The notes: generated from the letters alone by a model not told the origin. Counted from the first letter of the stretch, positions 32,864 to 42,085 are shown. The stretch is DNA of 63,014 nucleotides from Oscillospiraceae bacterium (GCA_015068155.1 SVLC01000003.1:1-63014), one strand, 5' to 3'. Program-made: numbers and translations.

Positions 32864-33697
32864 ATGGACTGGAACATCCTGTATTATCTTTTATATGGCC
32901 TGGCCGCCGGTCTTGGCGAACTGTTACCCGTGTCTGCTGATGCAAACGGATATCTGATCGGCCTTATGACCCAGTTTGACACCGTGAATCCGGCTCTGCG
33001 GCTGAGCATTCATTTTGCCTGCCTTCTTGCTGTTTTTCTGGGTTATAATCGCCGTATCGGTCATATTCGCCGGGAGATGAGAATTGCTCGCATACCCCAG
33101 CAAAAGCGGAAACGCCAGCCTGATCTGACGGCGGTATTGGATGCCAAGGTGATCCAGGCAGGACTTGTTCCGATGGTTATCGGTATAGTTCTTTCCACTG
33201 CGGCATATCAGCGATTGGCGGCATTGCCCTGGTTGTGCCTGCTGCTATTGGCGGGGGGCATCCTGCTGTACTTGCCCCAATATTTACCCGGCGCCAATAA
33301 GGATTCCCGCAGTTTGTCCCGCAAGGACGGCTTGATCCTTGGATTTTCTGCCGCGTTGGGGGTTGTTCCCGGTTTTTCCAGGCTTGGCAGCATGATTTCG
33401 GTTGGCCTGATGAAAGGCTGCGAACGCAGCTATATTTTGGATATGGCCATGCTTGCATCTCTGCCGATTTTACTGGGATTGATGGTCGTGGATGGCATTG
33501 CTTGGGCAATGTCCGGTTTGGTGATCAGCGGTGTGGCCTGGATTTATCTTTTGACCGCTTCTGCAGCTGCTTTTGGCGGCGCTTGGCTTGGCATGGTGAT
33601 CATGCGGTTTTTATCTGTGAAATCTAATTTCTACGGTTTTGCCTATTTCAACTGGGGGCTGGCGCTGTTTAGCTTTCTGGTTTATCTAATGATTTGA
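32864..33697 (+). CDS. Undecaprenyl-diphosphatase (UppP/BacA)-like protein with altered active site
   Basis: 277 aa with about seven membrane helices and the two UppP motif regions. The first is GELLPVSADANG (18-29), where the usual form is G-x-x-E-x-L-P-[VI]-S-S-x-x-H. E19 and S24 remain, but the second Ser and the His are replaced (A25, N28). The second is PGFSRLGSMI near residue 168, where PGxSRSGxT is usual. Activity on undecaprenyl pyrophosphate is therefore uncertain. Its stop overlaps the ftsK SD region, suggesting cotranscription. Confidence 0.75.
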   Translation: MDWNILYYLLYGLAAGLGELLPVSADANGYLIGLMTQFDTVNPALRLSIHFACLLAVFLGYNRRIGHIRREMRIARIPQQKRKRQPDLTAVLDAKVIQAGLVPMVIGIVLSTAAYQRLAALPWLCLLLLAGGILLYLPQYLPGANKDSRSLSRKDGLILGFSAALGVVPGFSRLGSMISVGLMKGCERSYILDMAMLASLPILLGLMVVDGIAWAMSGLVISGVAWIYLLTASAAAFGGAWLGMVIMRFLSVKSNFYGFAYFNWGLALFSFLVYLMI

Positions 33698-33708
33698 GGA
33701 GGTACATA

Positions 33709-36411
33709 ATGGCTACGAAAAAAACAACTTCCCAGGCGCAGCGGGCCGCGTCTTCTACTGCCAAGGGAAGCAAGCAGACTACGAAGTCCGCATCCGGAAA
33801 GAAAGTTTCCCAGTCTCAGAAGAAACAAATTCCTGCAAAGGAAAAGGTCCATGTGCCGGTAAGATTGATTTCTTCTACAGTGATCGCTGCCTTGTTTGTG
33901 CTGTTTTTGGTAATGTTTTTGAACCCCGATGGCGCGCTGATCAAGTTAGTTTATCATTTTATCCAGGGCCTGTTTGGTAATGTGGCATTTTATATCTCCA
34001 TTCCGGTGCTTTTGTGGTTGTTTATCATTCACGCCTTTAGCGGTAAAAAGCCCATTACGATGCAGACCGTTTGCCTGATTGCCTTCGTGCTGATTTGCGG
34101 CTGCATGACCCATTTACTGCTGAAAACACCTGATATCGGCAAGGGTTGGCAGTTTGTCGTGGATCTTTATAAAGGCGGCATTCAGGGTGTGACCAGCGGT
34201 GTTGTCTGCGGCAGTATCGCTATGCTGATGAAGCTGCTGCTGGGTAATGTGATTTCTGTGATCATTTTGTGCCTTTGCGCCGTATTGACGGTGCTTGGCG
34301 CGCTGAATATTACCATCCCCAGCATCCTGCGCGCTATTGAAAATCGTCCCAGAGCGGATTGGGAGGACGAGGATGCGGAGCAATCTCAGGAACCTGCGGC
34401 CGTTGTGGTGAATCACATTGCCAACAAGCATATCGAACACGTGGAGAACCGCCGCCGTGTCAAGGAAGAAAAAGCCCAGGCCAGGGTGATGGAAAAACCC
34501 CGGGAAGAGAGAAATGAACGGGCAGAGGATATGATGCGACAGATCCAGGGCGCTAATATGCGGCCGGAACCGGTACAGCAAATGGTGATCCAGGAACCTC
34601 CGGTAGAAAAGCAAACGGTGAAGCAGGTGGATGATTCTATTTTCTCCGAAACCGCGCAGACGGAGCCGCCTAAGAAGCAGCTTACGGAAAATATCCCCAA
34701 AGGTATGCCGGAACTGGAAGTAAAGCCCACTGCCCGCACCGAGTCTGCCACCCAGGCGATGGAGGATCTGGCCCCGCTGGAACCCCTGGAAAAGCCGAAG
34801 GTCACAGCCAAGGATGCAGCTCTTTCCGCTGCCGAAGTGGCGCAGGAGATCCAGGAGGCCGCCCAGGAGGAAAAGCCTGTTTATGTGTTCCCGCCCATTG
34901 ATCTGCTGAAGAAGCCCTATGGCTCCGGCGGCAGCGGTACAGAGGAGATGAAGGAGAACACACGCCGTCTCAATGAAACCTTGGCCAGCTTTAAGATCGA
35001 AGCGCACATTATCAATGTAACACGTGGTCCCAGTGTTACCCGGTATGAGGTTGAGTTGGATAAAGGCGTGCGTCTGAATAAGCTGACCACCGTTGCCGAT
35101 GATATTGCCTTGAGCCTGGGTGCTTCCGGCGTGCGTATTGCCGCTGTGCCCGGAAAGATCAGTGTGGTGGGTATTGAAGTGCCCAACCGTTCGGTCACCG
35201 CGGTTTCCCTGCGGGAGGTTATCGATTCCAATGAGTTTGGCAACGCCAAGTCCAAATCTTCCTTTGCTGTGGGCAAAGATATCGGCGGTAACTGCATCGT
35301 GGGTAATATCGCCAAATTGCCCCATATGCTGATTGCAGGTACCACCGGTTCCGGTAAGTCGGTGTGCATGAACTCCATTATTATCAGCTTGCTGTATAAG
35401 GCAAGTCCTGAAGATGTGAAGTTGATCATGATCGACCCCAAGATGGTTGAGCTGGGCATTTATAACGCGATTCCGCACCTGCTGATCCCCGTTGTTACGG
35501 ATCCTAAAAAGGCGGCAGGCAGCCTCCAGTGGGCTGTGACGGAGATGATGCGTCGGTATAAATCCATGTCCGATGCCGGTGTCCGGGATTTGGAATCCTA
35601 TAATTCCATTATGGAAGCAGAAGGCTGCGATAAGCTACCTCAGGTGGTGTGTATTATCGACGAGCTGGCTGACTTGATGCTGGTTGCGGCAAAAGAAGTG
35701 GAAGAATCCATCTGTCGTATCGCGCAGATGGGCCGTGCTGCCGGTATCCACTTGATTATTGCTACCCAACGTCCTTCTGCGGATGTTATTACCGGCCTGA
35801 TGAAGGCGAATATTCCTTCCAGAATTGCCTTTGCGGTTGCGTCCGCAATGGAATCCCGCATCATTTTGGATACCATGGGCGCTGAAAAGCTGGTAGGCAA
35901 GGGCGATATGCTGTATAGTCCCATCGGCAGCGGTAAGCCCCTGCGTGTCCAGGGCTGCTTCGTCACGGATGATGAGGTGGAAGCGGTGACTTCCTTTGTG
36001 AAGGAGAATTTCAATGCCAATTATGACGATGCTGTCATGAAGGACATTGAAAAGAAGGCGGCGCAAACCGGTTCCGGTAAACCTGCCACTGCGTCCGATC
36101 CGGAACCCAATGATGCAGAGCTGGATGGCGATGAAATGCTGCCGGCAGCGGTGGATGTGATCCTGGAGACGAACCAGGCTTCCGTTTCTATGCTGCAGCG
36201 GCGATTGAAGCTGGGTTATGCCCGGGCCGCCCGCATTGTAGATGAGATGGAGGAGAAGGGTATCGTCGGACCCTTCCAGGGCAGTAAGCCCAGAGAGATC
36301 CTGATTACCAAGGAGCAGTGGGAGACTATGAAAAACGGTCAGCCTCAGCAACTGGAGATCGGCGACATGCCGGATGAGGATTTCGGTCCGGTTCCCGAGG
36401 AAATCGACTAA
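33709..36411 (+). CDS. ftsK: DNA translocase FtsK/SpoIIIE
   Basis: 900 aa. A Lys/Ser/Thr-rich N-terminus (1-50), four or so membrane helices (about 58-210), and an acidic/proline linker (about 215-410) precede the RecA-like motor. Walker A GTTGSGKS is at 544-551 and Walker B VCIIDELADL follows about 100 residues later. The C-terminal winged-helix gamma domain (near 835-870) contains SMLQRRLKLGYARAARIVDEM. It pumps chromosome ends through the septum in division and sporulation. The ATG at 33709 follows GAGGAGG; the TTG at 33694 is discarded. Terminator follows. Confidence 0.96.
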   Translation: MATKKTTSQAQRAASSTAKGSKQTTKSASGKKVSQSQKKQIPAKEKVHVPVRLISSTVIAALFVLFLVMFLNPDGALIKLVYHFIQGLFGNVAFYISIPVLLWLFIIHAFSGKKPITMQTVCLIAFVLICGCMTHLLLKTPDIGKGWQFVVDLYKGGIQGVTSGVVCGSIAMLMKLLLGNVISVIILCLCAVLTVLGALNITIPSILRAIENRPRADWEDEDAEQSQEPAAVVVNHIANKHIEHVENRRRVKEEKAQARVMEKPREERNERAEDMMRQIQGANMRPEPVQQMVIQEPPVEKQTVKQVDDSIFSETAQTEPPKKQLTENIPKGMPELEVKPTARTESATQAMEDLAPLEPLEKPKVTAKDAALSAAEVAQEIQEAAQEEKPVYVFPPIDLLKKPYGSGGSGTEEMKENTRRLNETLASFKIEAHIINVTRGPSVTRYEVELDKGVRLNKLTTVADDIALSLGASGVRIAAVPGKISVVGIEVPNRSVTAVSLREVIDSNEFGNAKSKSSFAVGKDIGGNCIVGNIAKLPHMLIAGTTGSGKSVCMNSIIISLLYKASPEDVKLIMIDPKMVELGIYNAIPHLLIPVVTDPKKAAGSLQWAVTEMMRRYKSMSDAGVRDLESYNSIMEAEGCDKLPQVVCIIDELADLMLVAAKEVEESICRIAQMGRAAGIHLIIATQRPSADVITGLMKANIPSRIAFAVASAMESRIILDTMGAEKLVGKGDMLYSPIGSGKPLRVQGCFVTDDEVEAVTSFVKENFNANYDDAVMKDIEKKAAQTGSGKPATASDPEPNDAELDGDEMLPAAVDVILETNQASVSMLQRRLKLGYARAARIVDEMEEKGIVGPFQGSKPREILITKEQWETMKNGQPQQLEIGDMPDEDFGPVPEEID

Positions 36412-36416
36412 TAGAT

Positions 36417-36450
36417 AAAACAGGCTCTCAAAGGAGCCTGTTTTTCTTTT
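36417..36450 (+). terminator. Terminator after ftsK
   Basis: Stem CAGGCTC / GAGCCTG with A and T runs and loop TCAAAG. Confidence 0.85.
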
Positions 36451-36466
36451 AATCATTGAAAACTAC

Positions 36467-36501
36467 TTGACAAATTTAATACTGCGTGATACGATGTATT
36501 A
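36467..36501 (+). promoter_or_regulatory. Promoter and likely PadR operator
   Basis: TTGACA (36467-36472), 17-bp spacer, TACGAT (36490-36495). The -10 lies inside the palindrome ATACgatGTAT (about 36489-36501), which resembles ATAC...GTAT operators of PadR regulators. Autoregulation is the likely reading. Confidence 0.65.
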
Positions 36502-36519
36502 CACAAAGGGAGGTATTAT

Positions 36520-36840
36520 ATGGACATTCAATTAAAACGTGGCCTGCTGGATGTTTGCGTGCTGGCAGCGATTCAGAACGAACCGTCCTATGGCTACAAG
36601 ATCATCAAAGATATGAAGCCGTATATCGAACTTTCCGAATCAACGCTATACACGATCTTGAAGCGTTTGGAGGCAACAAATATGCTGACTGTGCAATCGG
36701 CAGAGCATGGTGGACGACTTCGGAAATATTATCATATCACGCAAAATGGAATAAAGCGTATCGCGGAATTCAAAGAGGATTGGAAAGAGATCCTCTCCAT
36801 ATACAAATTCGTGATGAAGGGGGATGGGATGCATGACTAA
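36520..36840 (+). CDS. PadR family transcriptional regulator
   Basis: 106 aa. A winged helix-turn-helix has the PadR signature: LKRGLLDVCVLAAIQNEPSYGYKI, then STLYTILKRLEATNML and the wing GGRLRKYYHITQNG. It is a short PadR-s1 type. SD GGGAGG. It overlaps the next gene by 8 bp. The PadR - HAAS domain - DUF4097 arrangement is a recurring Firmicutes module responding to envelope or antimicrobial stress. Confidence 0.92.
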   Translation: MDIQLKRGLLDVCVLAAIQNEPSYGYKIIKDMKPYIELSESTLYTILKRLEATNMLTVQSAEHGGRLRKYYHITQNGIKRIAEFKEDWKEILSIYKFVMKGDGMHD

Positions 36841-37414
36841 AATGCAATTTCTGTTGTCGCTCCATGACAAACTCACCGGCTTGCCCCGGGATGAGGTGGA
36901 GCAGCGGCTGAATTTCTATAGTGAGATGATCGAGGATCGGATGGAAGAAGGGCTTTCGGAAGCGGATGCGGTTGCGGCAGCAGGATCTATTGATGATATC
37001 GCTTCACAGATCAAAGCGGATATTCCGCTGGCAAAGATCGTCAAAGAAAAAATCAAACCGCGTAAGAATCGGAAAGGATGGCAGATCGCCCTCTTGGCGG
37101 TGGGTGGCCTGGTGTGGGTGCCGCTGCTGATAGCTGCTGCTGCGGTGGTGGTTTCGCTGTATGTATCGGTTTGGGCTTTGATCGCATCTCTTTGGGGCGT
37201 GTTTGCCGCGCTGGTGGTTTGCGCATTTGCCGTTACGGTTTTCGGTATTGCATTTGCGTTCAGCGGTAATGTATATACTGGCCTGGCAGCGATGGCGGCA
37301 GGCATGGTATGTGCCGGCCTGGGAATTTTCCTGTTCTTCGGATGCAGGGAGGCAACAAAGGGCGCTGCATGGTTGACAAAGAAAATGGTACTCGCTATCA
37401 AAAAGATTCTGTAA
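36833..37414 (+). CDS. DUF1700/HAAS domain membrane protein
   Basis: 193 aa. The N-terminal HAAS domain (about 5-65) includes LSLHDKLTGLPRDEVEQRLNFY, EMIEDRMEEGLSEADAVAA and the helix DDIASQI. Three or four membrane helices follow (about 80-185). Such proteins are normally encoded directly after PadR and are thought to modulate it or sense the membrane state. The start at 36833 overlaps the padR stop. Confidence 0.85.
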   Translation: MTKMQFLLSLHDKLTGLPRDEVEQRLNFYSEMIEDRMEEGLSEADAVAAAGSIDDIASQIKADIPLAKIVKEKIKPRKNRKGWQIALLAVGGLVWVPLLIAAAAVVVSLYVSVWALIASLWGVFAALVVCAFAVTVFGIAFAFSGNVYTGLAAMAAGMVCAGLGIFLFFGCREATKGAAWLTKKMVLAIKKIL

Positions 37415-37431
37415 ACAAGGAGGCAGTATAA

Positions 37432-38391
37432 ATGAAAAAAGTTGCTTGGCTGATTACTGCCGCTTCTTTGGTGCTGGCAGGATGTATTTTGTTTGGAGGT
37501 ATGATGATGGCGCTCGGTTGGGATTTTACTAAATTTAGTACTGTAAAATATGAAACCAATACCCATGAGATTACAGAGCAGGTAAGCAGAATACAAATTG
37601 AAACAAAAACGGCAAATACCGTTTTTTTGCCTGCGGATGAGGATGTTTGCAAGGTGGTCTGCTACGAAGCAGAAAATAAGCAGCATAGTGTTTATGTTGA
37701 AGACGGTTGCTTAAAGGTGCAGTATGTCAATGAGAAAAAGTGGTATGAATATATAGGTCTTCACTTCGAAACATCGAAGATTACGGTATATTTACCCAGG
37801 GAAGTTTATGAATCCCTATGCATTGATATCGATACCGGCCATGTGAATATTCCCTCGGATTTCCAATTTGGAACAGTGGATATCTCCGGTCATACGGGGG
37901 ATATTTCCGTTGGAGCGTCCGCTTCTGAGAGAATGTGTATCACCACCAGTACCGGTGATATTACGGTATCCGACACCACCGCAGGCAGCATGGAGCTGAA
38001 AGTATCCACCGGAAAGATCGTCATCAGCAATGTGGCTTGTCTGGGGGATGTCAAACTGCAGGTATCCACAGGAAAATCCGTCGTGACGGATCTGACCTGC
38101 AGAAATTTTTCAACCTCCGGCAATACCGGAGATCTATCGCTGGATCAAGTCGTTGCTGCAGAAAAAATCACGATCCAAAGAACCACCGGTGACATTCAAT
38201 TTACCGCCTGCGATGCAGCAAACTTCTTTGTGAAAACCGACACAGGGGATGTAAGCGGTACTTTGCTTTCTGACAAGGTATTTGTTTATGAAACCTCCAC
38301 CGGACGGGTGGACCTGCCCAAAACCGTTACCGGTGGAAAATTTGAAGTTATCACCAGCACAGGAGATATTCGATTGAAAATTGTCGATTGA
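37432..38391 (+). CDS. DUF4097 (LiaG-like) beta-repeat protein
   Basis: 319 aa. An N-terminal membrane anchor or lipoprotein-like signal (MKKVAWLITAASLVLAGC, possible lipobox LAGC with Cys18) precedes a right-handed beta-solenoid-like domain. The repeated motif TGDI / STGKI / TGDV recurs about every 20 residues from 150 to the end, as in DUF4097 and LiaG. It probably sits outside the cell membrane. SD AAGGAGG. Third gene of the PadR module. Terminator follows. Confidence 0.82.
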   Translation: MKKVAWLITAASLVLAGCILFGGMMMALGWDFTKFSTVKYETNTHEITEQVSRIQIETKTANTVFLPADEDVCKVVCYEAENKQHSVYVEDGCLKVQYVNEKKWYEYIGLHFETSKITVYLPREVYESLCIDIDTGHVNIPSDFQFGTVDISGHTGDISVGASASERMCITTSTGDITVSDTTAGSMELKVSTGKIVISNVACLGDVKLQVSTGKSVVTDLTCRNFSTSGNTGDLSLDQVVAAEKITIQRTTGDIQFTACDAANFFVKTDTGDVSGTLLSDKVFVYETSTGRVDLPKTVTGGKFEVITSTGDIRLKIVD

Positions 38392-38396
38392 TGTTC

Positions 38397-38430
38397 AAAG
38401 CCGCAACGGAAATCCGTTGCGGCTTTCAAT
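38397..38430. terminator. Bidirectional terminator
   Basis: Stem AAAGCCGCAACGGA / TCCGTTGCGGCTTT between convergent DUF4097 and coaBC genes. Confidence 0.82.
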
Positions 38431-38433
38431 GTT

Positions 38434-39621
38434 TCAAATATTGGCTGCTATGGTGAGGATCTGATTGGCAGCGGCTTCCTTAGACTGCAGAGGCAGCTCG
38501 GTAAGTCCATCTTTTGTGATGACGCTGATCACATTGGTGTCCACGCCAAAACCGGCTCCTTCCACCTTTAAATTGTTGGCGCAGATCATGTCTGCATTTT
38601 TCTTCACCAGCTTGCCGCGGCTGTTTTCGATTAGATTCTCTGTTTCCATGGAAAAGCCGCAGATCACCTGATTTTCTCTCCGGTGTTCTCCCAACCACCG
38701 GAGAATGTCTTGGGTGCGTTTGAGAGGAATGGACAGATCGCCATCTTTTTTCTTTATCTTATTGTCCACATATTCAGCAGGGGTATAATCGGCGATGGCT
38801 GCGGCCATGAAGATCATATCAAACTGGGCTGCATGATCGGTTACGGCCTGGAACATATCTGCCGCGGAAACGACCGGGATGAAGTTCACAAAGGGCGGGG
38901 GAGCGATACCGGTGGGCCCGGAAATAAGTGTCACATCGGCACCGCGGAGCATGGCCATCTTCGCGAGGGCATACCCCATTTTGCCGCTGGAATGGTTGGT
39001 CAGATATCGAACAGGATCCAGAGCTTCCTGGGTGGGGCCAGCGGTAACCAGGATCGTTTTGCCTGCCAAGTCATGTTGCAGAGCGATTCGGCGGAGAATG
39101 TGCTGCACAAGTTCTTCCGGCTCCGGCAGCTTTCCTTTACCAACAGCGCCGCAAGCCAGCCGACCGGAAGCGGGCTCGATCACATCCCAGCCATAACGCC
39201 GCAGGATGGAAAGGTTGTCCTGGGTCACCGGGTTTTCGTACATATTGGTGTTCATGGCAGGGGCGATCAGTTTTGGACACTTGCAGGCCAGTACCGTGGT
39301 GGTCAGCATATCGTCAGCCAGGCCGTGAGCCAATTTGGCGCATACATTGGCGGTGGCCGGCGCGATGATCACAAGATCGGTTCGCTCTGCCAGGGAAATA
39401 TGTTCCACCTGATGGGCAAAATTACGGTCAAATGTATCTACCATGGTTCTTCGTCCGGTAAGCTGTTCAAAGGTCAGGGGCGTTATGAATTTCGTTGCGC
39501 TTTCCGTCATAACAACTTCCACATTGGCGTGAAGCTTTACGAGCATGGATGCCAGTGCTGCAGCCTTATATGCGGCTATACCGCCGGTAACACCAAGGAG
39601 CACGGTTTTGTTTTTCAGCAT
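38434..39621 (-). CDS. coaBC: Bifunctional phosphopantothenoylcysteine decarboxylase / phosphopantothenate-cysteine ligase
   Basis: 395 aa. The CoaC flavodoxin-like domain (1-185) has GVTGGIAAYKA, the active-site H75 in FAHQVEHISLAE, PAMNTNMYENP, and the catalytic Cys in ASGRLACGAVGKGKLPEPE. The CoaB domain (from about 188) has AGPTQEALDPVRYLTNHSS and later NKIKKK, typical of the CTP-dependent ligase. It makes 4'-phosphopantetheine for coenzyme A. It is divergent from the pantothenate-transporter-like gene and coaX, so the region is a CoA cluster. Confidence 0.95.
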   Translation of the reverse strand: MLKNKTVLLGVTGGIAAYKAAALASMLVKLHANVEVVMTESATKFITPLTFEQLTGRRTMVDTFDRNFAHQVEHISLAERTDLVIIAPATANVCAKLAHGLADDMLTTTVLACKCPKLIAPAMNTNMYENPVTQDNLSILRRYGWDVIEPASGRLACGAVGKGKLPEPEELVQHILRRIALQHDLAGKTILVTAGPTQEALDPVRYLTNHSSGKMGYALAKMAMLRGADVTLISGPTGIAPPPFVNFIPVVSAADMFQAVTDHAAQFDMIFMAAAIADYTPAEYVDNKIKKKDGDLSIPLKRTQDILRWLGEHRRENQVICGFSMETENLIENSRGKLVKKNADMICANNLKVEGAGFGVDTNVISVITKDGLTELPLQSKEAAANQILTIAANI

Positions 39622-39647
39622 ATGATCACCTCTTCATACTTTTCATC

Positions 39648-39676
39648 AGTATAACCGATTTTATTGCGGATGTAAA
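39648..39676 (-). promoter_or_regulatory. Promoter of coaBC
   Basis: Minus strand: TTTACA (39671-39676), 17-bp spacer, TATACT (39648-39653). Confidence 0.7.
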
Positions 39677-39689
39677 GTGCAGATTTTTC

Positions 39690-39718
39690 TTGCTATCTGT
39701 GTTACAATGATATATAAT
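39690..39718 (+). promoter_or_regulatory. Promoter of the panT-like/coaX transcript
   Basis: TTGCTA (39690-39695), 17-bp spacer, TATAAT (39713-39718). A leader of about 60 nt follows. Confidence 0.7.
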
Positions 39719-39785
39719 ATTTTTTGCGAAAACCAATTTTTGCACTGTATCCGCAAAGGCGGAACGGCAGCAGGAGGAATTTTCT

Positions 39786-40391
39786 ATGAAAAACAAGAAA
39801 TTTGGCACCAGGGAAATGGTGACAACAGCCATGCTTGGGGCAATTTTGCTGATCATATCTTTTACACCCCTGGGGTATTTGAACATTGGTCCCTTGGCCA
39901 TTTCCTTTAACATGATCCCAGTGGCCATTGGTGCGATCGCTCTGGGTCCCGTTGGAGGCATGATCCTGGGCGCTATGTTTGGTATTACCAGTTTTTTGCA
40001 ATGCCTTGGCATCGGCGGTGTCAGCGCTATGGGTGTGATCTTATTTGAAATTGATCCTTTCCTGGCGTTTGTGCAGCGTTTTGTGCCCAGATTGCTGGCA
40101 GGTCTTTTGGCAGCGCTGGTATATAAAGGGGTCAGGCGCATCAGTAATGACACAGTAGCTTGTTTCGTTACCGGGTTTTCAGCCGCGCTTTTCAACACGG
40201 TGCTGTTTATGAGTGCGCTGGTGCTGCTGTTTGGCAATACGGAGTATGTCCGTGGCCTGATCGGCGGCAGAAATGTGATCCTGTTTATCTGCACCTTTGT
40301 CGGGGTGAATGCTGTGGTGGAAATGATCGCAGCTTCTGCCATCGTTGGCATTGTGGGCAAGGTTCTTTGTAAATTTTTACCGAGGAGATAA
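39786..40391 (+). CDS. ECF transporter S component, probably pantothenate (PanT-like)
   Basis: 201 aa with six predicted membrane helices. TREMVTTAMLGAILLIISFTPLG near the N-terminus, and later IPVAIGAIALGPVGGMILGAMFG, are typical of ECF S components of vitamin transporters. Its position between coaBC and coaX, 4 bp before coaX, points to pantothenate as substrate; that is inference from context. The energizing EcfAAT genes are not in this window. Confidence 0.82.
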   Translation: MKNKKFGTREMVTTAMLGAILLIISFTPLGYLNIGPLAISFNMIPVAIGAIALGPVGGMILGAMFGITSFLQCLGIGGVSAMGVILFEIDPFLAFVQRFVPRLLAGLLAALVYKGVRRISNDTVACFVTGFSAALFNTVLFMSALVLLFGNTEYVRGLIGGRNVILFICTFVGVNAVVEMIAASAIVGIVGKVLCKFLPRR

Positions 40392-40395
40392 GTGT

Positions 40396-41163
40396 ATGCT
40401 GCTTGCGATTGATATCGGCAATACCAATATCGTGATCGGTGTCATCGATCATGATGAGATCGTTTTTAAGGCCCGCATTGCCACGGAACGGCAGCGGACT
40501 TCCGACCAATATGGCGTTGAAATCAAAAATATGCTGGAGGCTTTCGGCGTAAAGATCTCCGATATTGAGGACTGTATTATCGCGTCGGTCGTACCGCCGG
40601 TTTTTAATTCCGTACACACCGGTGTCAGAAAAGTTATCGGCAAGCAGCCCATGGTGGTTGGCCCGGGTCTGAAAACCGGCCTGAATATTCATGTGGATAT
40701 TCCTTCACAGGTAGGTTCCGATAGAATCGTAGCTGCAGTAGCTGCTTTGGCAGAATATGAAGCGCCGCTGGTTCTGATTGATATGGGTACAGCCACTACC
40801 ATTGAAGTGGTGGAGCCGGAAAATGTATATATGGGCGGCATCATTTTCCCCGGTGTGATGATCTCGCTGGATTCTTTGACCAGTCGGGCTGCCCAGTTGC
40901 CGGGCATTAGTCTGGATAAGCCCAAAAATATTATCGGAAAAAATACGGTGGATTGTATGCGCAGCGGCATGATGTATGGCACTGCCGCCATGCTGGATGG
41001 CGTGATCGATCGGATCGCCGAAGAATTGGGGCATACCTCCACCATCGTGGCTACCGGCGGCATGGCGCAGTTTATTGTGCCGCTTTGCAGGCATGATATC
41101 ATTTTGGAGAAGGAACTTCTTCTAAAAGGTCTGAACATCATCTACAAAAAGAATAAACGGTAA
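40396..41163 (+). CDS. coaX: Type III pantothenate kinase
   Basis: 255 aa ASKHA-fold kinase. Phosphate-1 motif is AIDIGNTN (4-11), the pantothenate-binding segment is GSDRIVAAVAA, phosphate-2 is DMGTATT, and the adenosine motif near the C-terminus is VATGGMA. It performs the first committed step of CoA synthesis and is insensitive to CoA feedback in this family. The start at 40396 gives the canonical MLLAIDIGN. SD CGAGGAGA. Terminator follows. Confidence 0.95.
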   Translation: MLLAIDIGNTNIVIGVIDHDEIVFKARIATERQRTSDQYGVEIKNMLEAFGVKISDIEDCIIASVVPPVFNSVHTGVRKVIGKQPMVVGPGLKTGLNIHVDIPSQVGSDRIVAAVAALAEYEAPLVLIDMGTATTIEVVEPENVYMGGIIFPGVMISLDSLTSRAAQLPGISLDKPKNIIGKNTVDCMRSGMMYGTAAMLDGVIDRIAEELGHTSTIVATGGMAQFIVPLCRHDIILEKELLLKGLNIIYKKNKR

Positions 41164-41167
41164 CGGT

Positions 41168-41199
41168 ATGCCGGCAGCAAAAGCTGTCGGCATTTTTTT
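41168..41199 (+). terminator. Terminator after coaX
   Basis: Stem ATGCCGGCAG / CTGTCGGCAT (one G-T pair), loop CAAAAG, seven T. Confidence 0.9.
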
Positions 41200-41231
41200 G
41201 CGTTTGCTGGGAAAGTTTGTCCGCCGGAACG

Positions 41232-41239
41232 CATAGAGT
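41232..41239 (+). promoter_or_regulatory. Putative mother-cell sigma -10 box for the spoIIIA operon
   Basis: CATAGAGT, preceded by CG, lies 18 nt before the spoIIIAA ATG and ends 5 nt before its SD. The spoIIIA operon is a classical sigma-E target, which supports this reading. Confidence 0.55.
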
Positions 41240-41257
41240 TTTCCAGGAGTGATGCAA

Positions 41258-42085
41258 ATGAAATGTGCATGGCAAGAATTGCTGGCATTGTTGCCGCCAA
41301 AGTGGAAAGGGCAGATGGATGCGCTTGGAAGATCGGAGGGTCTGGAATTAAGATTGCGGCGGCAGAAAGAGCCGTTGCTGCACCGACTGCGCGACAGTGT
41401 GAAATTACAGGGAACCGTGACGGATGAAGATATTTCCTATGTGGTCAATATGGCGTGCCGGTATTCTCCCTGGACGGCGGGGTCGGCCCAATGGGGATAT
41501 CTAACATCATCAGGTGGGCACCGCATCGGTCTTTGCGGCGAAGTGGTGATGAAGCAGGATAAGGTGATGACATTCAAGACCTATGATTCTGTGAATATTC
41601 GTATTGCCAGGGATCTGCCAGGTATTGCAGGATCGTTATCCGGTCTCACAGGGTCGATCCTCATCATCGGAAGGCCCGGAAGCGGAAAGACAACCTTACT
41701 GCGGGATCTGCTGCGGCAATTGTCCAGGTGTGAAACGGTGGGTGTTGTGGATCAGCGGGGCGAGTTGTTTCCGAAGAACTTTGATCGGGGAGACCGGCTG
41801 GATGTGCTTACCGGCTGTGAGAAAGCCCGCGGGATGGACATGCTTCTTCGGACAATGATGCCGGATACCATTGCCATGGATGAGATTACTGCGGAAGAAG
41901 ACTCCTTGCAGTTAGTCCGCTGCGCCCATTGCGGTGTCCGGTTGATCGCTACAGCCCACGCGGCGGACATTTGGGAGCTGAAGAGTCGTATTGTCTATCA
42001 ACCGCTGGTGCATGAAAGAATTTTTTCGCACATTGCGGTGATGCATCAGGACAAATCCTTTCATGTAGAGAGGCTGGGAGTATGA
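41258..42085 (+). CDS. spoIIIAA: Stage III sporulation protein AA (ATPase)
   Basis: 275 aa secretion-type ATPase of the SpoIIIA-SpoIIQ channel between mother cell and forespore. Walker A GRPGSGKTTLLRDLLR is at about 138-153. VVDQRGELFP and TIAMDEI (Walker B) follow, with TAHAAD in the sensor position. ATG 41258 is chosen because AGGAG lies 8 nt upstream; ATG 41252 and GTG 41249 are too close to it. First of eight genes in the operon. Confidence 0.95.
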   Translation: MKCAWQELLALLPPKWKGQMDALGRSEGLELRLRRQKEPLLHRLRDSVKLQGTVTDEDISYVVNMACRYSPWTAGSAQWGYLTSSGGHRIGLCGEVVMKQDKVMTFKTYDSVNIRIARDLPGIAGSLSGLTGSILIIGRPGSGKTTLLRDLLRQLSRCETVGVVDQRGELFPKNFDRGDRLDVLTGCEKARGMDMLLRTMMPDTIAMDEITAEEDSLQLVRCAHCGVRLIATAHAADIWELKSRIVYQPLVHERIFSHIAVMHQDKSFHVERLGV

